Origin: Gryganskiella cystojenkinii
Taxonomy: Eukaryota; Mortierellomycota; Mortierellomycetes; Mortierellales; Mortierellaceae
Assembly: GCA_015852425.1 (NCBI GenBank)
Contig: JAAAIG010000582.1
Span: 1,474-25,211, forward strand
Direction: 5' to 3'
Length of the DNA stretch: 23,738 nucleotides
Shown: in pieces, positions 9,791 to 20,510 of the stretch
Layout: every line of letters begins with the position of its first letter
Position numbering within the stretch: the stretch's first letter is position 1
Notes under the pieces: model-generated
The model's database searches: none
What the model was told of the DNA's origin: nothing
What the model saw: only the letters and a program-made list of their open reading frames with translations
Made by a program: the position numbers and the translations under genes

Positions 9791-11649
9791 ATGGTCCAAC
9801 ACAGGTCTCCAGTCCCATCCGAATCTACGTTCCTCCAGTGGGCGTCAGATATCGAAAGGGCTCGTCTTATCAACGGTATCCCAGGCATGAGTGTCGCCGT
9901 CGTGCACAAGGGCAAGATCATCTTTGCCCAAGGGTTTGGCCGTCGCAATGAGAACAATGACCCATTCACTGCCGAAGTATGTTTTCAACACTCGGGCGAT
10001 GTCTGTTGACGCTTCTCTGCATTCCTTGATCTCTTTCAAATAACACCCGTCTTACTCACTTTGAATATAGACCGTCGCCCCAATTGCTTCTCAAACCAAG
10101 GCATTCACGGCTGCGGCGATTGGCGAGCTGGTGGCCGAAGGCAAGATGGATTGGGACAAGACTCCCGTCAGCACGTATCTACCCGAGTTCCAGCTCAAGG
10201 ACCCATACCTCAACTCCCAGGTGACCCTGGCCGACATTCTATCCCATCGCTCCGTAAGTCTACTCATTTTTATTCTGTTTTTCTTTGTATTTTTGCCATC
10301 AAAGACGAACAGAGGGCGCAAAGCCGTTCACCAGAAAACTTATATGCTAATACACTTATTGTTTGCGTGGACTCCTCCCCCCAGGGCCTTCAGCCGGAAG
10401 TAAACGTAGCATTTTTGGAAACGGCCCACTCGCGGCGTGAGCTCATCAAGCGTCTGCGCCACGTTGACGTCAAGTACCCACTCCGCGCAGAGTTCCACTA
10501 CAACAATGTATGTTACATCGTTGCCGGTGAGGCTGCTGCACAAGTTGCCGGCATGCCGTACGAGGACGTGGTGCGTGTCAAAGTCATTAATCCCATAGGC
10601 CTGACCAACACGGGCTTCTCTTACCAAGAGATGCAGACACGGCCCAACTATGCCATGCCCTACCACGCCAAAACCATGGAGGATGCGCAGCAGGGCAAGT
10701 TCATTGCAGGTGAACTGGACCTCAGCTATGCAAACGATTCTGCGGCTGGGTTTATTTACTCAAACGTGCTTGATTTGGCGACTTGGGCCAAAACCATGAT
10801 GCACACGGGAGAGCTCGACGGCAAACAGATCCTGAACAAAGAGAGCATCAATACAATCCGGAAGGCGCATTCGATTGCACCGGGCAATAATGGACCCGAT
10901 TTTGGAATTGTGCCCGCTTACGGTCTTGGATGGGGAATTGACAACTACAAGGGACACCCCATTTATCGCCACGGTCAGTATCTCACTCTGTTTTTATATA
11001 CAGCATGACATCAACATCATGTTTAGCATGTTTTTTTTCACTATGACTTATTATTCCTTGCCGTTTAAATTCAAACCAAATAGGCGGCTCTAACCCCGGC
11101 TTCCGCTCCAACGTGGTCCACTTCCCCCATGCAGATCTGGCCGTCGTGGTCTTGACCAACATGCACCATGCTGAGCTCACCACCCACCTGCCATACTATA
11201 TCGCCGATAGTGTCCTGGGCCTCCGTCGGACTCAGGACTGGCTCTTTGATATTGCAGTGGTCGAAACCCGAGAGGAATACGACAACGATGCAAAAAGTGC
11301 CCGTGGAGAGGAATTTCCTAAACAGATCGAGAACAAGCCTTCGAGTCATGCTCTCGAAGACTACGTCGGTGTGTACGAGCACCCAGTCTACGGAACCTTT
11401 GATGTTGCACTTAAGAGACCTTCGGGCAAGGAGGATGGGGAGAGGCCACAGTTGGTATGCTCATTTGCAATGTTCATAGACTCGCCGGTCGAGCACTACC
11501 ACTTCGAGACCTTCCGTGTGCACCTAACCGCGTTCGCTACGAACGAATATATGTTGATCTCATTTATCACTGGTGACGATGGAGCAGTCAGTCTGCGCTG
11601 CAATTTTTCCCATTTTGAGTTCACCTGCACCAGAACGTCAAAAGAATAA
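9791..11649 (+). CDS. Beta-lactamase/transpeptidase-like serine hydrolase (peptidase S12 type)
   Basis: Four exons: 9791-9976, 10071-10253, 10385-10973, 11084-11649; introns of 94, 131 and 110 nt, all GT-AG with matching phases; 1524 nt, 507 aa, no frame break. The three active-site motifs of the class C beta-lactamase/DD-peptidase fold are present: S-x-x-K as SQTK (69-72, nucleophile Ser69, base Lys72), Y-x-N as YNN (162-164) and H-x-G as HGG (319-321). HRSGL, the usual 'HTSGL'-like block, is built across intron 2. The C-terminal 120 residues form an extra beta-rich domain of the kind found in S12 peptidases. No signal peptide is visible. In eukaryotes this family includes LACTB-like proteins; the substrate is unknown and true beta-lactamase activity should not be assumed. 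AATAAA (11645-11650) overlaps the stop. Confidence 0.92.
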
Positions 11650-11650
11650 A
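11645..11650 (+). terminator. Poly(A) signal overlapping the beta-lactamase-like stop codon
   Basis: AATAAA at 11645-11650 contains the TAA stop at 11647-11649, the same arrangement as in the first F-box gene. Confidence 0.5.
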
Positions 11651-11704
11651 GGCAGTGGGTTGAGTATGTAAAAAGCAACTATTTTACTGTCATTTTCACT
11701 TAAA

Positions 11705-12180
11705 ATAGCCCTTTCCGTCAATTTAATTTCGCCGCTATTAGTCAGTAAAAGTTTGCCAAGTTAACATTGGAATAATTTGGCCATTTATTCCTGAGCACTT
11801 TGCCAGCATAATCGATTTCAACCACGATACACAATTAGCCAGGTCAAGAGCGACCAACTTAGCCAACAGCCGTCACATCATATTCGCCACACCATCAGCA
11901 ACATCTTCGCCCGAAGAATTCATATCTTTTTGGCCACCCACTCCAGCTCTCACTCGCCATCTTTCCTTGCTTCCTCTTGGCCGTCATCCTCGCTTCATTT
12001 CGCCATCATCCCCAATTGCATCTTCGCTGACCCTCTCCCTCACAATTGACCGACAGCTTCATCTCTACTTGGCCACTTCATCAATCTCTTCTTCGCCAAC
12101 CACACCGTGTTTATGTTTGCCAAGGCTTATCATTTATTTTTGGCCAACGCTGACACTTCTTCTTCAGCAACTTCGTTTGG
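11705..12180. repeat. Highly diverged tandem array, ~23.5-bp period, TT(C/G)GCCA core
   Basis: A GCC (or one-mismatch) core preceded by TTC/TTG recurs at 11731, 11755, 11780, 11802, then after one 36-bp step 11838, 11862, 11886, 11909, 11933, 11956, 11980, 12002, 12026, 12049, 12072, 12096, 12119, 12143 and 12166. Steps are 22-25 bp and from 11862 alternate 23/24, so every second unit is 46-47 bp apart. The spacer is pyrimidine-rich (ATCATC, CTTCTTC). Unit sequences are much diverged while the spacing is kept. The period is not a multiple of three, so this is not a protein repeat. Confidence 0.75.
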
Positions 12181-12447
12181 AGGATTGAACATCATCCCAA
12201 AAATGAGCGTATTTCATGGGCTCTGGTTGCACAAAAGGCTCGAGAAAACCTCTTAACAGCGAATCGCAAACTGATTTCACCAGAACTCTTAAAAACGAAC
12301 GCGGCTAATAATAATGAACGCGTCCTTTATCCGCCGCATCTTGGAACAGCTGCAAATGGATACCTGTCCACTGCTGCAGGGTGTACTGACGAGGTGTTTT
12401 TTGGTGATGAAGGAAGTTGCGAAACGGTGGTATATGGAGGAGTGTAA
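12154..12447 (+). other. ATG-less open frame of 97 codons, possible exon or gene remnant
   Basis: Frame 1 is open from 12154 to the TAA at 12445-12447. It reads protein-like (ISWALVAQKARENLL, LISPELLK, NERVLYPPHLG) but contains no ATG. A good acceptor (CTTCTTCTTCAG, ending 12167) could start it as a terminal exon, but no donor exon is evident upstream, where the tandem array lies. A 46-codon ATG ORF in another frame (12314-12454) and a long minus-strand frame overlap it, so coding status is open. Confidence 0.2.
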
Positions 12448-12622
12448 GGAATGAAAGATGCTGGAACAGTGGTTTTACGGAAAACAGCCCAGAAATCGTT
12501 AGAACTGAGCATTCTTCGCCAAAATCGATTTCCCTTCCTTTTGGTTGCACAAGGGCTTGAAAACACTCCTTAAGGATAGCAAAACAGAAATCACCGATTT
12601 CCAAGAACTGAGCATGGCTAAT
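12176..12622 (+). repeat. Diverged ~130-bp direct repeat pair
   Basis: Copy A (about 12176-12310) and copy B (about 12497-12622) share blocks in the same order: TGGTTGCACAA, GGCT-GA-AAAAC, TTAA, TCACC, AGAACT and GGCTAAT, with many substitutions and small indels. The open frame across copy A is broken by stops in copy B. GAACTGAGCAT also occurs twice within and beside copy B, about 103 bp apart. Confidence 0.5.
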
Positions 12623-13660
12623 CTTTCGTGGGGAGTGGGGCCAGCGGGGGACTTCACCTCGTTGTCTCTTAACTTGTCATCTCTCATCCTCCATCTAATT
12701 CACATTGCAATTCATCATCGGCATTTCATCATCTGATTCGCCTTCCTTCACAATTCGCCATCTCATTGGACGCCTGTGAATTACCCACCAGCCTCTGGTC
12801 ATCCTCTTTAGCGGTGAGCCTCATTCATCGCTTTTCCAGATAACCTCTTGTTTCTGCGGTCGGCTATAGTCCTGAACAGACCAACAGTAAGTTATGAGTA
12901 GCGTAGTGTATCATGAGATGGTAACAGTCGGGTGTACTATACTAATCTACGCCTCAGCTACGGATTTGGCTGCCCTTGATCTCACTCTACAGATTCCCCA
13001 GAAGCATTGTCACCTAAAAGTAGGTCTCAGGATCTTTTCCCTCTAGTGTTGTTGTTTTCTCGCCATCATACCAGGAATTCATCCAGAGTAGAAAAATCGA
13101 TTTTCTGCAGCATTGATCCAATTCTCGTCATCCTGGCCAGCAGCAGCCATCGAGGATCTCATCGCGTTATCTATTTCGTGTTCTCTTCAAAAGGGGTGCA
13201 TTTTGCATCTCAACGTTTATAAACGCATCGCCCAAGGTGCGTTTCAGAGCAACAGCTCCAACGGGATGTAAGCTGACATGATTGTGCTCTCAGCGTCGAT
13301 TAAGTTAACACAGTCGTCCTTTTCTTCTTTAGATCACGGTCGCATCTCGCCATTGTCAAGACATCCAGATACTGCAACTACACCCAACACCCAACAAGGT
13401 AGGGACACTTGCCCCCATTGTCATGGCATGCTGAAGTCGATCGTTGTGCACTATATACCTAACAAAGATTGTCCCGTTCATTCACTTTCTATCTTACTAG
13501 CTATCCCGACATCATACGTTTCAATCACCACAAAGCTGAATCTAACAAAAAAAAAAAATACGTCAGCTGTAAAGGTATGGATTTGTGACCTCTCTTCACA
13601 CCCACCACGTCATTCCCTTTCCATGAAAGATCTATCATGTTGACCCGTCATTCTTCCGCT
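12623..13660. other. Intergenic/upstream region of the NACHT-WD40 gene
   Basis: I see no convincing gene. The stretch is C/T-rich in parts (12640-12780), has scattered TTCGCC motifs without the strict spacing of the array, an AAAATCGATTTT palindrome (13093-13104) and an A-run at 13549-13558. A 121-codon frame at 13278-13643 has no recognisable domain and probably lies in 5' UTR. Confidence 0.4.
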
Positions 13661-13667
13661 TTTTTAG
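13661..13667 (+). other. Probable 3' splice site of a 5'-UTR intron
   Basis: TTTTTAG, preceded by a pyrimidine tract, ends 7 bp before the ATG at 13675. A GTAAAG or GTATGG at 13569/13575 could be the donor, giving an intron of about 93-99 nt in the 5' UTR. Inferred from consensus only. Confidence 0.35.
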
Positions 13668-13674
13668 GATCGTC

Positions 13675-16600
13675 ATGACAAAGTCCATCGCACACCAATC
13701 TCAAGCCTCACCTGGAAACTCGCAATCCAAGATGAGCGGTGGCTCCCCTAAAGAAAAGAAAACGTCACGATTCCCGTTCCTTTCCAGTAAGGTGGACGCG
13801 CCGTTGAGCAGAGGAGTCATTGCTGTTGCCATGCCAAGTGTCATGTTGGCCTCCAGTGTTCCAATGCCCGCGGCGCCCTCGTTCATCCCTGCTCCGGCTA
13901 TCCAACCCGTATCTATCAGCCCTGGCATATTTCCAGAGAACGTCTCCAGAAGGGAGAGTGCGATTCAGCTGCCAAAGATTGCCGATCACATTGAGGACAC
14001 CTCTCAGCTTGTCTTCTGTTGCAGTCTTCTGACCAAAGCAGCGGCTGCAGCCGAAATGTCCTTGTCATTGCCCTCATCGTCATCAGCGCCATCTATACTC
14101 AATCCTGCCCAGCTGGAATGGACTCAGGAGATGGAGAGTCATCCTCTTGAGAAAGAATATCTCCACCAGCTGATTGACTCAATGATCAACAAGTTTATTC
14201 AGCATCCCTCCAAAAACTCTGAGTCTATCCGTGAGATCATTCTTCTTGGTCCTGTGTTAGACAAAGAGCAGTACCGCTCACTTCTCAACTGTTTCCTTGG
14301 CGAGTTTAAGCGCGATACTATCCTCGATGTTGAACTGCTTCAAGGCCTCGTCCAGCTGGTTCAAGATGCCTCCGTGGACTTCCTAAAAGCAGATGATCTC
14401 ACTCAGATCCTCCGAGTCATCCGAACACGCCAACAGGATCAAAAGGTGGATGAGTACTTGTTCCATTTGACATTAGCCGTATCAAATGTGCTCAACTCTA
14501 TGGTCGATGACAAGGTTACAGGCCTAAACCGTGTACAGGAACATGAACCGCTGCTCAAGCTGCTGTCCAGTCTAAGACAGCGAGCGGACCCGTTTTTGAA
14601 GTATCAGTCTCTGTATGCTTTCCAGGCCTTGCAATGGGTTCCAAATGACGAGACAAATCTCCACTCTGGCCTCCGACACTTTGCTGGAGTAGTTGGGGGT
14701 CTGATCAAGATCTCTGGCGTGGTCCAGCTCGACTTTCAGGGTTTCTGGGAGGACTCCAGGATATCCAAAAGACAATCAAGGAGATGCATGAGATCTTGAA
14801 GTCTGGGTGGGAAGAAATCCCTGCTTTGATTGAAAGTGGGAAGGGAGTCTTTGACAGCGTGAGGGAGGGTCTTGGGTCTGGACACAAGCATCCATGGTAC
14901 ATAGCACTGCGAGCTGCAGAGGCACTTGTTTGCAAGGGTCAGCTCGCTGATCTCAATGAGCTGATCTCCAAGGCACCATACTGCCAAGATCCCTTGTTCC
15001 AGTGGGGTATCTGTCAGCTGCTAGGCGAGATCGCTGTAAATCCCATCTGGGAAAGAGATACTCGTGGTCAAGCAATCAAGTTCTTGGGGGAGATGTACAA
15101 CAGCAATGTGGGATCGAAACAACATCAGGATGTCCGACGGTGGATCTTGACCATCCTTCAACAAATCTTGAGTATCCCAGATGTCAACCCTTTCACTGTC
15201 AGCAACTCATCGCTCAAGACTGACGGTGAGTCAGTCAGGACCCAGGCTCAAGTCTTGCTGGAAGACTTGGAGAAGGACGACATCAAACCATTCCCCCATT
15301 TGTACCTGTTTCGAAAGCGCCTGCCACTGCCTAGGTCATCGGTGCTCTTAAAGGATATCATTGACAACCCAGACCTCGAGCTCGTTCTGGACCGTCTCCG
15401 ACGCCAACGATGGAATGGATATAGTAAACAGGCAGTTTACATCCAGCCATTGTCGAAAGCAAGCCTGCAGGCATCTGAGGACAATCTTATCTCACTACAC
15501 ACACGTGTGCACAACTTTCTAGAGGGCAGGGCTGAGGTGATGTTGATCCTGGGCGATTCTGGAGCTGGAAAGTCAACATTCAACTCACGTCTAGAATATG
15601 AACTCTGGGATAAGTATGAGCCTACCGGTCCGATCCCTCTCTTTGTTGATCTAAAAGCGATCGACAATCCGGATAAGGACATGCTCCAGCAGCAATTGGA
15701 TGACCTCAACGTGTTCTCACCAGGGCATATTGATGAGTTGAGGCGATCGCGGCAATTTATTTTGATCTGTGATGGATATGATGAGCACCGCAACTGGTCC
15801 AACCTCCACACGAACAACAACTTCAACAAACCGTCACACTGGAAGACCAAGATGATCATTACCTGTCGCACGCAGTACCTTAACCCCAATTATCGGAGCT
15901 ATCTCGAGCCTCAGATGAGTCACTCAGACTCCTATAATCTCTATGAGGAAGCGGTGATTGCTCCATTCAAGCCAGAACAAATTGAAGAGTATGTTCACCA
16001 GTACATTACTTCACCAGAGGCGCAAGAAGCATTTGGCGATAAGCCAGTTTGGACCGCGGACGTGTACATGGCGCGACTAAGAGGGGTCACCCACCTCATG
16101 GACCTGGTCAAGAATCCGTTTTTGCTCAAGATGGTCCTCGATACCTTGCCAAAGATTGCCGCTGCAACAACTCAGATGACTCGAGCAGAGCTCTATGATG
16201 TGTTTGTGGAACTTCACTTCGAGAACGAGCAGGAGCGCCTGATCAGCCAAAGGTCCAGAAACACAATGGAGGCTGATTGCTTGGCCGTTTTCAGAGAGAT
16301 TGAAGGAGAGGATTTTATTGACCTTGGCATTGACTTCTCAAAGCGACTTTCTGGCATGATATTCAAAGAGCAAGGAGGAGTAAACTCTATCGAGTTTTCA
16401 GCTGCATCCAATAACGATCTGTGGAAGACTGAGTTCTTTGGGTCCGACGCCATAACTAGGCTGTTGCGGGAGTCAAGTCAATTGGTCTGCCGGGCAAATG
16501 TTCAACAGGAGTCTCGTCGACTGGTCTACAGCAGGAGTCGACAGACAAGCAAGAGGAACTTGTATGAGTTCAGCCATCGATCTATCCTTGAATATTTTTA

Positions 16601-19600
16601 CTCTCGACTGATATATGATCCAAGTGGCAATCCATCTTGCCTTGATCTGTCAACTTGCCTCGCTTCTACCGCCATTCCCTCACCTATTGTGAGCCACCCT
16701 CTTGGTCAGCGGAACCTTGTCTCTGAGCCATCAATCATCCACTTCCTGGCTGAGCGCGTCCAGCTGAGCGAGGTGTTTAAAGGCCACCTGAGTGCCATTA
16801 TCCATCTTTCAAAAACAGACCATCAAGTCAGTCATGCTGCTGCCAATGCCATCACTATTCTGGTACAAGCTGGTGTCCGATTCTCTGGACAAGACTTGCG
16901 AGGTATCCAGGTCCTAGGCGCCGATCTGAGTTTTGGTATCTTCGATCATGCCGATCTTCAGGGAGCAAACCTCAGAAAGACTTGTTTACAAGGTGCATGG
17001 TTACGACACGCCAACTTAACCAAGGCGCATATGGATGGAGTCTGGTTTGGAGAATGGCCTGCACTTGGCGATGAGATTGAGGGAACATTCGGTTACTCGC
17101 CTGATGGATGCGCATTTTTAGCCTGTACTGAACAAGGTTCAATTCACCTGTACAACACCTTGACCTGGTCCATTTCTGCCATCTTAGAGGGACATGTCAT
17201 GCCCGTGAGGTATCTCAGGTTTTCACCCGATGGAACTATGGTGGCTACGGGTGGAGACGACAATGCTGTGAGACTGTGGGATCTGAAAACTGGGGAGTGT
17301 CAACATGCACTGGAAGGACATGAGATGAAAATCACAGGGCTGGCTTTTTCGCCTTGTGGCAAGCAGCTTGCTTCATGCAGCAAGGATGGCACCGTGCGGC
17401 TCTGGGCCGTCCAGACAGGCAGGTTGGAAAACATCATTGACGTTCCGGATGCATGGGCTAGCAGTTTCATGAAAAGTTTTGTCGAGGATACTGGGCCGTT
17501 GCTTAAAGACTGGCGGTACAAACATGAGATGAGAAGTACAATTTCCATGTATCGTCCTGAACTCAAGTCCTGGATGGCGAAGCTGGGGCTTTCGGGCGTC
17601 GCCTATTCTCCTGATGGCAAAGCCTTGGCAACTTGCTTTCTCCAACAATCTGTGCGACTCTGGAGTCTTGAGACTAGTGAGTGGCTTTATGATTTGTGGG
17701 AAAGCCCACTAGCAGTGAAAGACCCTGAATATATGAAATGGTCGCAAGCTGTGAATGGTATGGCTTTCTCCATAGAAGGGAGGAGGAGACAGATTTTGTC
17801 CTCTGGGTTTGAGGGCAGTGTCATTGCCTGGGACACGACCACAGGTGACCGCCAATGGAAAACAGAACTGCACAGCCATATCTTGTCCTTGTCTTATTCT
17901 CCTAATGGCGTGCAGGTTGCCTGTGCATGCGAGGATGGGACGGTCAGCCTTTTGGATTCCATGACGGGTGACACAAGCTATATTCTTCAAGGCCATATTG
18001 GGAGCATTCACCAGGCTATTTACTCCCTTGATGGATTGTGGATTGTCACTGCAGGCGAGGACAAGACTGTAAGACTCTGGGAGGCCCAACGGGCTACTCC
18101 TGGACCTGTTCTCAAGGGCCATTCTGAGACTGTACAGAGAGTTACATTCTCTCCCAATGGATTCCAGATCGCATCTGGTGGTGGTATAGACAGAAAGATA
18201 CGTCTGTGGGATATACAGCCATCAACCATACTTCATCAGCAACACCAATTCAGTTCGAGACATACAGGAGCAGTGGAGAAATCGTTGTTCCTACCTGGTG
18301 GTCACCGTATTGCCTCTCAATCTCGCAACTCTATTTGCATTTGGGACCGATATACAGGGAAGCTTTGTCATGTCTTCGAGGTCCCCGAGCACAAATTCCA
18401 GACCATGGATATTTCTCCTGATGGACTCGAAATCACTACGACAGCCCAGGATAGCGATGACTTGAGGTACGGTCGCCTGAAGATGTGGGATGTTCAGACA
18501 GGTGTCAGTAACGCTGAGTCGCATGGCCACATATTTTGCATGGATAAAGTTGTCTGCTCATCAGATGGTCTTCGGATGGCATGTGTCTCAGCTAATGAGG
18601 TCATACAGATTTGGAATCGGCAAACAGGCAAACTCGAGAAAACGTTTTCAGCAAGTAAGGATCATGGTATCTTGAGCATGCTATGTTTTTCACCCAGCGA
18701 AAGCCGTCAGTTGGCCGTGGTCGGCCATTGGAGAGTGATCACTCTCTGGGACATGGAAACCCATAAGTGCCAGCATCGATTCGAGACCCCTTTTAACCCC
18801 ACCACCATCGATTATTCACCTGATGGCAAAATCTTCTGGGTTTACTCCCAAAAAGCCAACACGATCCAGTCCTGGGACACCACCACAGGAAGTTCCATCA
18901 AAACCATCAAGATTGAACCTGTAATCTCTACGGTCCTATCCCATTATGGATCCAAATTGGTTGCGTGTGCTCAATATGATCAGTGTCCTAGGGTCATGGT
19001 TTTTGATGTGATGATGGGCAAGCACCTTTGGGTTATTGGCGATGCCACGAAAGATATGCTTGTGGACCTGACAGCCAATGGCCAGTTTCTGGTGACCTGC
19101 ACGGATGGTAATGTTGTCCGGGTATTGGATCTATTGAATAGTCGTCAAATGGTTGAGATTGTCAAATTGGAAGGTGACACCGCAATCAATACTCTTTGCT
19201 GGGATAAGACGAAGCCAACCATAACAACCACCGTAGCCGCTCAAGGAAGGGGAATAGGAGAGGAAGGAGAAGGACTAAGCCACGAATTGGTCATTGGCCG
19301 TGCAGATGGGGACATCAGTGTCTGGAAGCTCATCACACAGAATGAATATAGACCGGCATCTTCACCCCCCAACGAACCTATCACCATTAACGATAATCAG
19401 AAGAAGCAGCAGATGAAGATGCAAAAGAAAGGCGAGGGGGAGCAGGAACATGAGGAGGTAACAAACTACAAACTAGTCCTTCAGTGGACTTCGGCCTTTG
19501 GGAAACTAAACGCTCAGGGGACCTTGATCCAGCACATCCAAGGTCTTAGTCCAGCCAATGCTAGACTCTTGGTACAGAATGGCGCCGAAGATCAACCGCT

Positions 19601-19628
19601 TATGCCTCTTGTTATTGACGCGACATGA
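13675..19628 (+). CDS. NLR-like STAND protein: ARM-like / NACHT / pentapeptide / WD40 (one frame break)
   Basis: A Pro/Ala/Ser-rich leader is followed by an alpha-helical ARM-like region (about 100-600). The NACHT NTPase has Walker A GDSGAGKST (627-635) and Walker B LICDGYDE (D700, D703, E704). A short pentapeptide-repeat segment (about 1068-1128: GADLSFGIFDHADLQGANL) leads into about 16 WD40 blades in two or more beta-propellers (for example FSPDGTMVATGG with VRLWDL). A Lys/Gln/Glu-rich low-complexity insert lies near the end. Such STAND proteins are ATP-driven oligomerisation switches; in fungi they are linked to non-self recognition, programmed cell death or signalling. The trigger here is unknown. 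The frame changes from 1 to 3 at the TTT run 14742-14744. One extra T gives QGFLGGLQDIQKT and a 1984-aa protein without other breaks. No introns are needed in the CDS. AATAAA is 3 nt after the stop. Confidence 0.9.
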
Positions 19629-19630
19629 AG

Positions 19631-19636
19631 AATAAA
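19631..19636 (+). terminator. Poly(A) signal directly after the NACHT-WD40 stop
   Basis: AATAAA begins 3 nt after the TGA at 19626-19628, again implying a very short 3' UTR. Confidence 0.45.
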
Positions 19637-20510
19637 ATCCTGACCAAGAACACACTATCAGGCTTTAGAAGTCAGATTACTGGAGATATGACCACGACCC
19701 ATGATACTCCCGATGAGATTGGAGAGTCAGGGGAGAATAATGGTTTTGTAAGCAGAAAGGTTTAGAAGAATGATAGAACTGATCAGGAAGTCATTGGGGA
19801 TGAGGAGAATTAGGATTACGTCAATGAGAAAGACCGAGCACTAAAAGCGAAGGTGGAAAAAATAAAATTGTAACAATGACAAACCACTTGGATCTTAGGA
19901 ACTCGAAGCCGCGGTCGCGTATCCTGTCTAAGACTGAACAGCATCACTGCTCGATCAGCCGTTTGTCATGCGTCTCCAACCTTGCTCCTTGGAAATGCCT
20001 AGACCTCTCACTCATCATCTCCATATTTGGCTCTCGTGTCTCATTCCTCTCTCAGACTGCCTCGTGACAACTCCAACCTGCCTGAGACAAGATAAATATG
20101 AGGCTTTGGTAAACTGGTCCGGCGTTAATATCACGACGACTGCAAAGATCAGGAGAAATATATCAAACAGTAAGGTGATCACTACCGGTTCACCGCAATA
20201 CCTTACAAGCTACCAGTTGATACATTGTTCAACGCCTACCAATCTACAGTAGGTGGAGTGGCCATGCTCTCATGGATAATACCATGTCTCTTGGCAGTGA
20301 TTACGGATGCAGGAAAATTCCTATGCAAGGGACAAAAGAGGAAGTCAAAGCGAGAACTCTTTCGGGCTATGATCTATCTTCGGCCAAGTTGATGGACAAC
20401 AGGGCTTGGCGGTGCTTTCCAAAGAAGGTAACAAGGACTTGATCCTAGGGCTGTCCGCTGTTTACTCGTAGGTCTAAATCCCGGATAATGGATGAGAGAT
20501 GTAAAATCCA
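19637..20510. other. Intergenic region, no supported gene
   Basis: Short frames at 19876-20252 have no recognisable domain. A fragment around 20250-20390 reads as an open, Lys/Arg-rich stretch after a hydrophobic segment (VAMLSWIIPCLLAVI) but has no clear start or end and is not called. Confidence 0.4.

Noticed and set aside
9791..11649. Antibiotic-resistance beta-lactamase acquired from bacteria
   Set aside because: The gene has three ordinary fungal introns, a TATA box and a fungal-style poly(A) signal. The S12 family is common in eukaryotes with other roles.
11705..12180. CRISPR-like array
   Set aside because: Repeats are only a 6-7 bp core with no conserved repeat body or distinct spacers, and the genome is eukaryotic.
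12305..12604. 99-aa minus-strand ORF
   Set aside because: No domain, overlaps two plus-strand frames in a repeat region, and has no supporting promoter or splice signals.
13278..13643. 121-aa ORF upstream of the NACHT-WD40 gene
   Set aside because: No recognisable domain and low-complexity C/T-rich and A-rich DNA; more likely 5' UTR and intron of the downstream gene.
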